This document shows, in pieces, positions 13,301-26,311 of a stretch of 64,000 nucleotides of DNA. Source of the stretch: Toxorhynchites rutilus septentrionalis. Lineage: Eukaryota > Arthropoda > Insecta > Diptera > Culicidae. The stretch's first letter is position 1; each line of letters starts with the position of its first letter. The stretch is taken from contig NC_073745.1 in NCBI RefSeq assembly GCF_029784135.1, forward strand, positions 311,316,258-311,380,257. The letters run 5' to 3'. Under the pieces are notes generated by a model that saw only the letters and a list, made by a program, of their open reading frames with translations, searched no databases and was not told the origin of the DNA. Made by a program: the position numbers and the translations under genes.

Positions 13301-14100
13301 ACCCCTCTGAATGTTGGTTGAGATGACTAGCGGCTATTTTCCAATGATCAAACGAGAATGAGGCGGGGAATCATTGCCAAACCCTCACTTTTCAGCGGAC
13401 AGATGGAAGCGATTTTTTTGGATTAATATTCTGCATGGAGTGGGTTCGCCGGAAAAAAATATTACTTGTCAGATGGAACTAATTTTCACAGGAATTCAGA
13501 TCACATAACTATAACCAACATTTTCTAGAGTTGTATTCAATGTACAACGTTGCTTCCGCTGTTTAAAATGATGATTTAAAATGAACAGATACCATAAAAT
13601 TGGGTTTTTGTTAACATAACCCCCTAGAAACAATAATTGTTTTGTGTTTGAATCATTGAGTTATTATTGACGTAAAATGTCAAGTACCGAGCCAAATTCT
13701 CGTCATTTTCGCTTCCATTATGGTGGTAACCGGAACACTATTCAATAAAATTAAGATAAGATCCGATATACAAAAAAACGTGTTATGAGTAATTCCAAAA
13801 TTAAATTAACAGATCTTTAAACGTCGAAGATAGACATATAAAAGGTGAATAGAAGACATTCGAGAACACAAAACTGTACTCGATTATGATTCATTTAAAA
13901 AAATTGACACGATCATTGGTAACTCGAATTTTTTTTTCAAAACGTCTCAAAGTGGAATGAATGATTCAGAAGCTTTTTGAAAGCAAGGAAATAACAATAA
14001 TTATGCTTTCTGAATTGTCGAAGGAGGGTGATAATGCAATCTTTTCTTCTCGTTTCAAGGTAGAATTATCATCGGGGACACCGTAAGGGTTCTTCTTTAA
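10345..14100. other. Unannotated stretch
   Basis: No gene recognised. The densest block of open frames is 12643-13250, where overlapping frames of 60-90 codons stay open on both strands and base composition is less AT-rich. None shows a domain I know. It may be an old coding fragment of a mobile element. Confidence 0.35.
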
Positions 14101-14184
14101 TTATTTGGAAAACATACATTCGGTGAAATATGTGCCGGGAATTTTTCGTTTTCACCGGGAGACCCTTACGTTGGATCGGGAAAA

Positions 14185-14293
14185 ACCAATCAGGCCTAGA
14201 GGTGGAACATATGACCGGATTCTACGAGCAAAGATGATTCGTGCAACCCACAGCAATCCTGGGCTATCCTTGCGGGATTTGGCGAAAAAGTTC
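14185..14293 (+). pseudogene. N-terminal helix-turn-helix fragment of a Tc1/mariner transposase
   Basis: The frame containing MIRATHSNPGLSLRDLAKKF resembles the first DNA-binding helix-turn-helix of Tc1/mariner transposases, which often reads as a PxLSxRDLAKKF-type string. The similarity stops at about 14293, where a SINE-like sequence begins. No DDE core follows. Confidence 0.5.
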
Positions 14294-14480
14294 ATGGCGG
14301 TCTTCGTAGTCACATTGGTTGCGCGTTCACTTACTAAGCGACCGATCGTGAGTTCAAAACTCAGGGCACTCAATTGAAAATCTTTGTGTTGTTGTAGAAT
14401 AACTACTTCCACGCAACCAATATTGGTGATTGACGAGAGAATCGTCGAATACATCCAATTTTTTTTTCAGTATGCGAAAA
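14294..14480 (+). repeat. SINE-like tRNA-derived sequence
   Basis: A possible A box (TAGTCACATTGGTTGCG) and a B-box-like GAGTTCAAAACTC are spaced as in a tRNA head. An unrelated body and then a poly-T run follow. It interrupts the transposase fragment just before it. The cloverleaf is imperfect, so it is not called a tRNA gene. Confidence 0.45.
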
Positions 14481-14484
14481 CAGC

Positions 14485-15540
14485 AATCAATGTGTTGGTC
14501 TCGCATCATACGATACCACTCAGTGAGTGAACGAATCCGGACATGTGGTAGACAAGTTCTTTCTGTCTCGTGAGTTGAACGAACAACAGCTCTGTCGACC
14601 AATGATTCGCTTAGTAATGACGCTACTAATGATAAATCATTGATTTTTGTTACAACTTATCTCAAAAGTTGATTTCAATAAGTGCGACCTTTTGCCGATA
14701 GGCTGCGAACCTGCGAGCATTATCAATGCCCACCGCACATCGAAAAGTTATATTTTCATCGCACTTTACTTGTTCTACTACATGTAGAATTTTTTGCCTT
14801 GCGATTCATTTCTTGTTCGAGAGCGATACCACTCTATCACGAAGCGATTCGATCCAAAGCTTCGAGGCTCAGCACCCAATCGGATCAGGAAACGATAGTC
14901 AAGCGATGGCAGAAACTAACGAAAGAATCATGAAATGATACAAGCGAGCATCGATGAACACGCACACAGATACCAAGCGATGACTCTCGCGCTGTGTTCA
15001 TTCAGTGTTTTCGTTGACGCGTCAGTTTTCTGTTTCATGAGTGATTCAAAACATATTATTGTGTGCGTTGAATGAATCAAATAAGAGAATGCAACGAGTG
15101 CTCTTTGATACGATTGGAACCATCCTTGCACGCAACAATTATCAGCGATGGAGATCGATACACGGTCGAATGGTGATCGATTCATCCATACAATAGCTCT
15201 GCTCTGCAAGAAACATCGAGATGTTGTGCTATTAATAACACAACAATGATCATATCAACTGTCTCCGCTGTCCGGTGGTCCAACTGTATAGGACCCGAAA
15301 TCTTACGAAGGTGAAAAATGAAGACGATAATTTGATTTGTGATGCAGAAAAGTAATTACCCCATCAATGGACGGTTTATTGTGTACCCATCGTGAACTCA
15401 AACCAACCAGCTTAAACATTTATCAAGTATGCTATAAAGGTTCTCTCGTTAGTATTAGTAAATAGCGTGCAAAATAGCGCACACACGCTGCACGCTATTT
15501 TAGCGTGTGAGTAATTTTCTTGTACGATACAAAAAAAATC
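14485..15540. other. Unannotated stretch
   Basis: Short overlapping ORFs only (14682-14938 plus, 14928-15209 minus). No recognised family. Confidence 0.4.
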
Positions 15541-15549
15541 TGAACAATG

Positions 15550-15715
15550 GAAGAGCAGAAGGAGTACCCTTATGCCTAAAAATGGCTACTGTGTAATGTA
15601 CAATTTAGAGATACGATAAAACATGTAACATGTACATGACAAGAATCCGGATCAGTTACAGCTAAAATGTTACTGAGTCTAAATAAATAAACAAATGGGA
15701 TAAAAAAAAATTGAG
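15550..15715 (+). repeat. Dispersed repeat, copy 1
   Basis: The sequence with AATGGCTACTGTGTAATGTA, then GATACGATAAAACATGTAAC, ending AAATAAACAAATGGGATAA and poly-A, recurs at 19630-19785. The A-rich 3' tail suggests a retroposed element. Confidence 0.6.
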
Positions 15716-15749
15716 GGGTTGTATCCGAGAAACTTAGGACGTTGGGACG

Positions 15750-16885
15750 TTGGGACGTAGGACTACGCAATCTTTTTTTTTTTATTTATTGGTTTATCAT
15801 TTCGGATATTATTTGCAAATACGTCGAAATTTCATTTATTCATTTCATTCATTCATTCAACAAGCATCAAACACGTGTCTAACAGATGCACACAGTTGCA
15901 GCGATGAAAATGAAACATCGTGAGAATGACCGTTTATGAAAAATCGTTTCTCGACTCTTGGTCAAATCGTCAACAAAGCTAGGAGCCGATGCGCAAGAGA
16001 GCAAACACGAATGGCAGCTAAAAGTATCGAAGGTGTGTTATTCACAGGAAATGAAGAAGTTCTAAGTTTCGCGCAAAGAAAACAAGCAAAACACACAAAG
16101 CCAAACACTGATGGCTAGCTGCGACCTATAATCATTTGCACTCTTCACTTTTTTCGCCTGCTTTGTCATGGCTCGGATGGTTGTGTTAAGTGCAATGCAG
16201 GTCAGGTCAGGTAATGAATTATAGAGATTTTAAACTTTTTCAGTTCATTCGTCTCTAGCTTTGAAAAAGGCCCTTGGAAAACTTTACTCTTCCAGCACTA
16301 CACCTCCCCCCCCCCCATTGCCTTGCGAAAGGCACTCGATCCCTCGCCGTCCAGCTCGTCCAGCAACGATGGTGTCCAGTCGGTGTCCTCACGAAGAATG
16401 TGATGTAATTGCAATGCCAGATGCACTCCAAGTTTAATATTCGCTAGCGTTCACAGCTCGAAGGGAAACATAAAACATAGAACGAGCAGAATAAGCTTTG
16501 TTGTTTCGGGCACAGAAAGATATTGAGAATTTTCCTCAGAGGAGATGCAATATTTATACGCTAGCGACAGCTCACATACTATACAAGGGTGGAGTTTACT
16601 TCACAAATAATTTCTTTTCGCTATCCCTCTTCGTTGTTCCTTCGTTGTTGTTAGAACAAATGTATGAGGAAATGGGAATGCTTCCAATTTTCATCAATTT
16701 AAACCGTATACAGACTATGGGATTGTAATGTATAGCATATAAAACAAATCTTAGAAAATTTCCGATTCGATTAGTGTGCAAATCGTTAAAATCCGTTCGT
16801 ATCAAAAACAGTTATTAACGTTAATTTTATTTTATAAAAACGTGGCCTGTTTTCTGATTTAATGTAAGACGTAGTCCTACGTCAA
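15750..16885. mobile_element. MITE-like element, TTGACGTRGGACTACG family, copy 1
   Basis: The ends are GGACGTAGGACTACG on the left and GACGTAGTCCTACGTCAA on the right, which are inverted copies. Internal blocks (TTCAGTTCATTCGTCTCTA; GGAATGCTTCCAATTTTCAT; GGGATTGTAATGTATAGCAT) occur in the same order in 23417-24765. A C10 tract lies at about 16307-16316. The ORFs inside it are not conserved as proteins between copies. Confidence 0.6.
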
Positions 16886-18190
16886 AAATCTCATTTTGTT
16901 CACGTTTCATAAATTTTACAAACGACTAACAGAATTTATAACTATACTAGGTAAAACGGTCTCAAACGGTAACGAACGGAAATAAATTATGTTACGCCTA
17001 TGATATGATTGTCATCTCATTTGAAACAGCGCTTTTGTACTCTCTCATTTTATTGTATTGACAAAAAAATAAACCATAATATCGATGTCACGCAGAAAAA
17101 AAAATCGTTGAATTGTAAAAATATTCAAAATCGCTTATGTTTATAACAACACAATGTCTTCGGAAGACTTAAATAACCTATTGAACTCAAGAGGAAATAT
17201 AAAAAATAATGGCTTCAACTTGATTATTCTTCATCAAACCTCCCCATATTATTGTTTTTAAGCATACATACTTCAAGATAATGCTTTGTTCTGTAGTGTT
17301 CTGAATCAGAAGATATTCAATAAATACTAATCCGAATTGATGTGCTTAGCATCGTTCCCTATTCACGAAAATACAAGTACATTATTTTCAAGCACAGAAC
17401 CAATATCGCTTATAAAATTCGTCGGAAATTTCTCATATCGTGAATCACAGTTACTCATTCTCAAAGTGAAAAACATTGAGACTATCCGCGGCGGCAACCA
17501 TACAAATCAAATACTCCAATATTGTTTACTATCAAATTAATTCAACAACTCATACCCAAACGTACTTGAGCTCGTTGCTCGAACAAACAGCCGAGGATCC
17601 AGCGAAAGCGGAGTAGGGTGACCAGTTGGTTGACCGAGGCCGTTTGCTCGAATTTTCCTCCTCCAAGGACATGTCGCGGTTTATTTCTGTTCATTTATTC
17701 AACAGAGGACTGAGAATTTATTGACCGTGACAGTTTCAAGTCTAATGATGCCCTTCTGTTTGTCGACAAACCCGCGTTCCTCCCCGCGAGAGCTGTTTTC
17801 AATGAGGATCGCTAGCGTCCACATACTAAACCAGTGCAAGTAGTTGACACGTAGACTGTATACTCCAAACACAAACACAAACTACAGATCTAGAGAAAGT
17901 CAACCAGAGGGTGGGGAAAATCACCAGATTTTTCCGCTACTCGGTAAGCACGGGTTCATTATATGTGTAAATGGCACCGATCGGTGTATTTTCCAACAAC
18001 TTAACGCGCCCCTCTCCCGTATTTCCCCCCGGTTCTCAGTGATGTTACATCCAACCTTGTGGAGATCATCAATGTTTGCGGCTCACTTCCAACTTTTTTT
18101 TTAATATTTAGTAAGAAAAAGGAGAAAAATGTGCTACCACCACTAAGACTAGCAGTCCATTTAGCAGACGTTGGGAAATGATCAGCCGAA
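16886..18190. other. Unannotated stretch upstream of the Zasp66-like first exon
   Basis: No coding region recognised. Base composition becomes less AT-rich from about 17550 toward the putative transcription start near 18200. Confidence 0.4.
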
Positions 18191-18197
18191 GTCCGCT

Positions 18198-18440
18198 GGT
18201 CAGTCGCTCTCGGGATAAGCAGTGAAACAGTTTGACCAAACCGAAACCAGCAGGAAAATAACAAACAATCGATCGTGGGTGAAAGTTCGCTAGGTGTAGA
18301 GCGCGTGGGTGTGGAGAGCCTGCTGGAAATAAAACCGCAAATTTTCACAGTACAACTAAAAGCAACGAACCGGAGTTTATAGTGCGTGCGTTTGGATTGA
18401 ACCAGTGCATAAGTGATAAAGTGCAACAAATTCCAGGATA
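18198..18440 (+). promoter_or_regulatory. Putative start region and 5' UTR of the Zasp66-like transcript
   Basis: An Initiator-like TCAGTC at 18200-18205 lies 240 bp before the start codon at 18441. A near-match to a downstream promoter element (AGTTT) lies about 28 bp after it, and no TATA box is seen. The intervening sequence has stops in the coding frame, as expected of a leader. An intron within the leader cannot be excluded. Confidence 0.35.
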
Positions 18441-18536
18441 ATGGCTACTATGTACCAGTACCGAAACAGATCCCCATCGTTCATCAACTTTGCGCAAAGG
18501 AATGAAAATTATGATGAAGCGCAAATCGCGCTCCAA
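18441..18536 (+). CDS. Zasp66: Zasp66-like protein, coding exon 1 (of five visible)
   Basis: Zasp proteins are actinin-binding scaffold proteins of the muscle Z-disc. This exon starts at ATG 18441 and encodes 32 residues beginning MATMYQYRNRSPSF. It ends at a GTAAGA donor in phase 0, which fits the phase-0 acceptor at 26312 across a 7.8-kb intron. The five visible coding exons join without a stop to 627 nt, 208 residues. Exons 2-5 resemble my memory of Drosophila Zasp66; exon 1 is assigned mainly by phase, start context and position. No PDZ exon is visible between here and exon 5, so the form starting here would lack the PDZ domain found at the N-terminus of Zasp proteins. A PDZ-encoding start could lie upstream of the window. 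Confidence 0.6.
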
Positions 18537-19625
18537 GTAAGACGATACAAACTGGAAAACCTTGAATCGCTATAGACGTAATAAGGTGGTGTGGTCGATT
18601 GGAAGTGGTAGTTTTTAATCAATGCGAATCATTTTTTGAATGATAAAATATATTAAGAAAAGTTACGTCACAAGGTGAATTTGAGGTTATGGTGTTAGAT
18701 CAAACTCAGCTGCCAAATAGCGGCTTTCTGGATGAGGCGGAGTATAGCATCCCAGTCGCAAATCCTGCACTAATTAAATATAGCAAAAAAAATAGAAATG
18801 AACCAACCTACGGCTGGAAATCTCTTTAAGGAAGTACAAAATGAAAAGCAGACAAATTCCAAGCTATGGTCAAAACGACAACTCTGTGCTATCAATCATA
18901 AAAAATAGATAGAGATCCAAACCATAAATTACCATGTTTTATAATTTTCTCGCAAACATTCAATATGGCATCGCTCATCGTTTGACGGTTTCCTCCAGAA
19001 AGCGGTGAAAAATGTTTGTCTAAACACGAGCGCACCAAACCGAAACTCCGGAACCGATGAGATAATCCAAACTTATAAAGATGATTTCTGATGGTCTAAA
19101 AATAATTTTCCACCCTCTATATGTAGGAACAAGCCTGTATTCGAGGAAAAATTATGCATTCACGAAAATTTTATGACAATGATGAATATCTGATAATAAA
19201 ATGTGGTTCGAGGAAAAAACGTTCAAATCGAATTTGAATTCTTTTCATAAAATCAATTCGATATCTTCTGTTTTATAGATTAGAAAATAGATAAGATTTC
19301 ATTTCAATACAGATCTTAAGAGCAACTGTCAAGACTGCTCTCAGAGAAAGGGCAAATTATGTATTTTTTCGCTAAACAATGTATCGATTCGGAAGAATGT
19401 AACACAGATATACGTGCTATTTTTATAGAGCATGTTTTTATCGATGTGATATAACCTCGCCTGGCATTCTGAATGATTTGCTAATAAATAAAATCTTATT
19501 AATTTGAAAAATATTCGAATCATCTACCGTAGCATATAGTGAACAAATATATGTGGAATTTTGACCAGAACAGTTCAACTAAAAGCATAAATTATTTTGG
19601 CCTGCAAATAATGTATCATATGCAA
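18537..19625. other. Intron 1 sequence of the Zasp66-like gene, nothing recognised
   Basis: No exon-like segment, repeat or ORF of note. Confidence 0.4.
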
Positions 19626-19629
19626 AGAT

Positions 19630-19785
19630 ACGGAAGGAAGACACTTACGCCTGAAAATGGCTACTGTGTAGTGTACAATTTATAGATACGATAAAACATT
19701 TAACATATACACGGTAAAATCCGACTCTGTTACAGCTAAAAATGTTAATGAGCCTAAAGAAATAAACAAATGGTATAAGAAAACA
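19630..19785 (+). repeat. Dispersed repeat, copy 2
   Basis: Diverged sister of 15550-15715, in the same orientation, with AATGGCTACTGTGTAGTGTA and ending AAATAAACAAATGGTATAAG. Confidence 0.6.
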
Positions 19786-19799
19786 TTTTTAATATTTCG

Positions 19800-21400
19800 A
19801 ACATTTTGCAGATTTTGGATTCACTTATCTGTTTCTACAGTTAAAAACACAATGAGAACACAAGCACAATCCTATCATAGCTGATTTTGAGGTCTTCTAC
19901 CATTAGAATGAGTACAGTGAAACTTTAGAACATTTTCTCTGTAAAATATAATATATTATGAATTCGTCAGATACGTTCTATCAATGATTTTCCCTAAAAA
20001 ATTCCTAAAAATTTGCAAATTATACCTGCATGTTCTAGGGAATTTTAGGGGATCATTATTGTTTGTTGAGATTATCCATTATTTGTTTTCCTTGGTATCT
20101 ATTAAAAACAATCAATCAACAGTCGATTTCAATTCGACGTACAAGTAGTCCGGATCCGACTCCTCTGCTTTTTGGTTAGAGGAAAGTCGGGCAGGACAGT
20201 GTCGGACAGGGTGGGAAAGATGGACACCTATGTACGATTGATAAATTACATTTTAATTTTAAATTTTAATGATGTTGCGACTATCTACTTTCCCTCCCGA
20301 AAAGCTCGAACTGGGTCTCAAGGTCGGCTTTCTACTGGGTAATTGGAGGGGCTTTTTCAATATTGTATTTATTGATGACGGTTTTGGCGAGTTCTTCTAC
20401 GGTGGCAAGAGAGAGAGGCGTGCGGGTCGCGTGCTGGTAGGACACATGTCAAACATCACAAACATGTCACAAACATGTCAAGAACATGTCAAACGCGAAA
20501 TTAACACACAAAAATGAAACGAGTAAAACGTTATTTTTTTTAGAGGTCTCCATACGAAAATGCCCTATATTCCAGAAACTATAAAAGATAGTAAATTGAC
20601 GTCTTCTACGAAAGTTCATATTGTAATAAGATCTAAAACTTTGTTGAATACACTATATTGCTGTATTGACTTTAAACAATATTAGGATTAATTGTAATTT
20701 TTTCAAAAAAAAACATGAAAAAGTTGTTGTTAAAAAAACTTTTTCCCTGTAAAGGTGCCCATCTTCCGATGTATGGACGACTTGTCGTAAATTGTAAGGG
20801 CTATTCACATACTTTTTTAGAATTAAAAAAAAATTAATTTTAATTTTAAGAATTTGTTTTTCAGCGAAATTTTTGTTTTTTTAATTTTGGTATTTTTTAT
20901 GAAAAATTAAACAATTTCCTACGTATAATCCTTCGAGTCAAATTTTGTAGGTAATATAGTTTTTGAGCAATATTTTTTTGGGAAAAATCAAGAAAAATTT
21001 GTTTGGCCCTTTCAAAAACGTAGTTTAATTCTTTTTTGAATATTTAAAGTATGCAAAGTTGCTTAAAAGACCCATGTGTTTACACCCACAACGTTTCGCT
21101 GCTATCTGAGATGGTGCTGCCAGCTCCTAAGACGAGTTGGCATGAAATTCGTCATAGTATAAACATTATAGTAATATGATTATAATTTTATTATTCTTCT
21201 ACATATCCTATTGTTGTTACACTTAGGTGCCTATAGTTACAAATATTCTGGTCACCCAGATCTGGATGACGGGGCGACGAATGAAAAACCGATACGGAGT
21301 GGTTGCTATATACATTACCTTCGAAACGTTGTACAATAATTTCTCGAGTTTTGTTTGCAGTTGGACAAATGCCTATTTTAAAACAAAATGACAAATGCGC
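19800..21400. other. Intronic stretch with an ACATGTCA micro-repeat
   Basis: No gene recognised. At 20441-20492 the words ACATGTCA and ACAAACATGTC repeat about four times. The ORF at 20269-20517 reads through this repeat and has no family features. Confidence 0.4.
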
Positions 21401-21802
21401 ACTTTTGCCCCATAGTCAAATTATGGCCATTATGGTCAAACATGATTTTGTTATGTCCTGATTGATTCTTGGCACCTGGAAATATGATAACGAGCCATCC
21501 ACATGCCACGTGGAAATTTTTGGGAGAGAGGAGACTGACAATATAAGATATCTGAAAATGTCCAACATTTGAAACAGCATTTTTTTTATTAACAAATCAA
21601 GTTTATAAATACATAGTTAACTTAACCTGATTTATTTTAAACTTATTATTAAAAAAAACAATATTTATTTGAAGTCCATTGTGAAAACATAAACATAAAC
21701 GAAACATAATCGTTTTTGAATTGAAGGCATAGTGAAAATAAAACAATTTTTCATTTGGAATTGATTTTGCATTATTTTTGAGCAATTGTTTATTTTTCTT
21801 TC

Positions 21803-22260
21803 TCATCTTGAATTTCGGTTTTGAGGATTCCAGCACATTACCTTGGAGTGTCGTTGTGGGGTTCGAAGAAACAGACGATGTTTCCTCATGAAGCCAGAAG
21901 CCCAATCCCTTCCTGCCAGTTTTGCAACTTGGTTGAATTCGTGGTGGAGGTTGCTGGCTTCCGCAAAATCAAACACCAGGCGCCGTAAATCTTTGGGAGT
22001 CATACCATAGAAAGCTTTGTCCAGTGATCTGCAATGGTTCGCCAGATGCTCAAACTGTCCACTCGAAAATACTGGTCTGAACCGCCTTAGGAGCTCGCTT
22101 GCACATCCCAGCAGAAGTAGAAATGTCAATGAAAGATGATTCAAATCATGAATCACTTACTGATATGAGCCTCTTCAGAATTCAGAAATACCGAAATCTG
22201 CCGCAGTCCGACGTTTCGAGACTCCCTCCCGAATCGTCTGTCGGGCCATTTTGAACATTT
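21803..22260 (-). pseudogene. pogo/Tigger-type transposase N-terminal remnant
   Basis: The minus-strand frame at 21803-22156 resembles the CENP-B-type DNA-binding half of pogo/Tigger transposases. It contains a DLRRLVFDFAEASN-like helix, then a GRDWASGFMRKHRLFLRTPQ string matching the family's GxxWxxxFxxRHxxLxLRxPExxS. A first helix-turn-helix start (MARQTIREGVSKRRTAADFG) lies at about 22200-22260 in a different frame. The DDE catalytic half is missing, and the frame is broken between the two parts. Confidence 0.6.
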
Positions 22261-22444
22261 GTAGAGAGCATTTCTTCAAAATAGTATTCTTTTTGTGTGT
22301 CTTTTCAAAAAATTGGTGGAAAAAAATAATTTTTTTTTGAGAGCAAAACGCTGGTGCGCGCTTTTGGCCCACAATCAATTTTTCAACTAATCGAATTTCT
22401 AAAAAAAGCTCTTGAACTTTTTCACAAAAACGAATACGCACTAT

Positions 22445-23410
22445 TATCTACTACAGAATGACAATATAGTTTCGAACTTTCCAGTTATTTTAGGTAACTA
22501 AATCATCTTCCCCAAAATTTAAAAAAAACTAGATGTTGTTTTGATCTAGTTTTTTTTTAATTTTGGGCGAAACTCTTCTTACCTCATAACCATTCATCGC
22601 CATTTTCATGAAACGTATCTTGTTTATATGTGTGAGCTGCACATTATTACAATGTGTCAAACGAATACACTGTTGCCGAATTATTATGCTTGTTTGTTTC
22701 AAAAAGGCCAATGCGCTCTTTTGCCCCATGCGCACCTTTGCCCCATACTACTCTATTCCCCTTTATTCCATGTGTCGAAAAACGTGAGATGACTCAAGTC
22801 ACGGTGTTCCGCAGGCGAACTGCATGACTATAGTTTGTTATTTGGGTGAGATTTGAAGTCGGGTATCAACTAGGAACTGAGTAAGGTGGCTTCCAAAATA
22901 GGGCGAGAAACTTTGCTATCTCACGTCATTCATCGCGCAGAACAAAGGGACAGTCCCCTTGTCGCTTTTTAGTAAAAGATACCATCATTTGCGAAGTTTT
23001 CAACTATTGAATTGTATCTGGTTGTAGTATCTGATTGGTGACATCGTGAAAAAATCGGTAATTAGAAGCTCGCGGTCGCTTCAAATGAACTTACGTATCG
23101 CCAATTTCAAGAATTTTTAGTACAAAGTTTCGTCGACTCATCAATCATTAAATTTAAACACTGCATTTTGTATTTTGAGTATTTTGGCTAATATCCGTCT
23201 AACATTGTCTTTTGTTGATGTTACTGTTGTAGACTTCAAAATGTAGTCTAAAGGTGTGTGTGATTCAATACACGTTTAGGCGATTGTTTACAGGTGCAAA
23301 ACAAGAAATTTTTTGCTCATTAAACACGACTCTCAAGTGATCCATTGCTCGGAGGCTGTTTTTTCATTCTTGAAAAAATAATTTTAGGAGGTTGTGTTCA
23401 AGACACGACC
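22445..23410. other. Intronic stretch, nothing recognised
   Basis: GCGCWCTTTTGCCCCAT-type words occur at about 21398 and twice near 22712-22745 in direct orientation, flanking the pogo remnant. They do not form an inverted pair, so they are not called TIRs. Confidence 0.35.
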
Positions 23411-23416
23411 GCATTG

Positions 23417-24765
23417 TTGACGTAGAACTACGCTGTGGTTTAATTCAAGTCGTGATCAAGATTAGCGCAAATGCAATCCAAATAAATTAATAACTTAGTA
23501 TAATTTATTGAATATTCCCCAAATAGTTTTTTGGTGCACAACCTTAACACGTGCTTCACCATAGCGTCAGTTCAATGCATTGATGACAGAAAACAAACCA
23601 TGTTAACTGCATGGAAAAAGGCTGAATATTTTCCTCAGCAGAGATTCATTACTAATACCCTAGCGTAAATATTTTCCTTCCGCTATCTTCCCTCCTTGTT
23701 TATATTTATCATTACGACTGCATAATTTGCAACACCAAACAATCGTCAATCATAGCAAAAAAAATAGGCGATTGTTGCATCGTTACAGGGCCAATGCACA
23801 CGGGAGCAGATACAAATGGGGTTTCAGCGTGGCGAAGATGTACTACTTTCACGTACGGGTTATGAAGCTCGCACGTACGCACACAAATATCCATATATCG
23901 ATGACTTGAAACAAATAAATATACACACACTTATCTCCGTTTTGCGCTCTTCTCAACAGAAGTCTTTTCTGTTAATATTGCCAGTCTAGATTAGCTTAGC
24001 TGTCATCCTTTGTGGAGAGAGTTTTCCTACCGTCATGCGAAACCGTACCACTGACAAAATTCCAGAACATTTATTATCTTGGTGAGCTTACGATAGCCTA
24101 GCTTGATGATTCCCCACACATTTGTGTAGCTCAGAACCTTAATGCAATGGCGTCAGTTTGATGCAATAATTACAATACCAGAGACATCAGCAAGTGAGTA
24201 ATTTGGTCGCGTCCACAGCTCAATCCGAAACGAAAACATGTGATGACACAAACCAAGGAAGAACAAGCGTTATTCATTGCATAGAATACAGAACGATACT
24301 GAAAGTTTGCCTTCCTTCCTTGCTTGAGACTTTAAACTTCCTCAGTTCATTCGTCTCTAACCTTCATAAAGGCACTTGGAAAACTTTACATTATCCATCA
24401 TATTACTCCTCCTCCCCCATTGCCGTGAGAAAGGCTTACTTTACGTCTTACGATTTCCCCTTCGTTGCTCGTCAATAAGTTGCTCGTTATTGACAGCTCT
24501 GTTCGGGAAACCACACAAATGGACAGAAGAAATGTATGAGGAAATTGGAATGCTTCCAATTTTCATGAATTTAAACCATATAGAGACTAGGGGATTGTAA
24601 TGTATAGCATATCAAACAAATCATACGGAATTTCCGATTCGTTTGGTATATAAATCGCCAAAATTCGTTCGCGGCAAAATAGTTATTAACATTAACTTTA
24701 TTTCATAAAAACGTGACCTGTTTTCTGATTTGGCACCCTTAATGAAAGACGTAGTGCTACGTCAA
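23417..24765. mobile_element. MITE-like element, TTGACGTRGGACTACG family, copy 2
   Basis: The left end TTGACGTAGAACTACG and right end GACGTAGTGCTACGTCAA are inverted copies. Internal blocks match copy 1 (15750-16885) in order, with many substitutions and indels. No transposase is recognisable. The element lies within Zasp66-like intron 1. Confidence 0.6.
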
Positions 24766-26311
24766 AATACGGCCCAATGGTTCCGCCCATATATGTAGTC
24801 TTTACGATTTTGCTGTCCTTATATTGCCTGTGTATGCTCATCACACTACTATAGATTAAATGATTCGCTCGCTAAGCCGACTATCACGACCTAGGACTGA
24901 GTGTGCGTAACACATTTTTCATAAAGAAGGAATTTTGATAATTAAATTCAATGATTTGTAAATCTGAGACGAATCAGGCCAGGGTGCAGAAAGTCCCAAA
25001 AATAAAGAATAAAGAAAATGATTTGTAAATGTCGAGTCTTTCAATAAGAGAATAGGAATACACGTCGAGATTATCTTGTATAGATGTGAAGGTCGACTCG
25101 TGGTTAGCCACCAAAACACCTCACTTCGTAAATGATGACCTGCACTCAGATATACAGAACTCGACAACCTTCAACTTATGTAAACATAACCAACTAAGCT
25201 AGTTTCATAACACGTGTCTGGAAGTGGTTATAACTGATCGGAATGCAATTAGGAATCCAGGCAATGTTTATCTTCGTTGCGAAAAACAAGCATATTTGAG
25301 AAAACGCCACGAGTTCTTCACCACAACAGTCCGCCAATATGCTATTCATCCCTCTTATGCTAATGAGTAGCCGAGAAGGTAAACAATATTTCGTTCACGG
25401 TTAACAGATGCTTAAAAGCGTAGTAAATTGCGTGAGCAGAAAAAGTGTTTCGTTACAAAGGCGAAAATGAGAATTTACGTCCTCGGAGGCGTCTTACGTG
25501 AAACGTAATTTGGTGTTAGATTCACGCAATGAGCGAGGCGACATTGACATAGATCATTTTAGACGTCGCTTGATTAATGTATAACATGCTCGCCACTCAA
25601 TGCCAACAACGGGTTCAAAATGAAGATGGTTCTAATGGATACACATGCTCACGATGGGGTTGCCTTGTGACATGTTTTAATCTATATTTATGACGGTACA
25701 GTTGCAAATATAAATATTACTACAAAACAATCAAGATTGTCTATGAAAAGGGTGCTTCTGTGATGAATATACCTCCCATACACAATGTCAATAACATTGG
25801 TAAGATTAACTACCGATATCTGAAGTCCATTGAAACCTGCATTCATTAAAATCTTCACAAAATTTACCACATTCCATGAATCATAAAGCGCTTGCGTCAG
25901 TCGCTCAATGTTCTATTTTGGGAGCAAGAAAAAACATTACATAACGAAAAACGGTATCCAAAACAAACATTACGTCTTTCGCGAAAAATAAATCTGCCAT
26001 ACACAGCTTGCGATCACACCGAGGCCCGCCAGTAATAACTCTCGAAACTTCTGTCGCTGATCGTTGCAAATAGGCCTTCGGTGGTCATTGAAAAAAAAAC
26101 AGCGAAAATAACATTTTATGTATGAAGAGTGGAAAAAAAACTACATCATCCCCAAGATTCGCTTGTTCCAAAATTAAACAAACAAATCACCACACCATCT
26201 CGGGAGAACTTCGTGGCCACCGAATCTCCATTGGGTGTGACTTACCGCGAGAACTGATGTGTGATATATATTTTTTGTGATTTTTGTGTTTTCTTAATTA
26301 ATCCATTCCAG
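24766..26311. other. Intron 1 sequence, nothing recognised
   Basis: Short ORFs only. It ends in a polypyrimidine tract and CAG acceptor at 26308-26311. Confidence 0.4.

Noticed and set aside
18001..18429. 142-codon minus-strand frame
   Set aside because: Antisense to the putative 5' leader, low-complexity in part, no family features.
21398..22745. TGCCCCAT words as TIRs of the pogo element
   Set aside because: They are in direct, not inverted, orientation.
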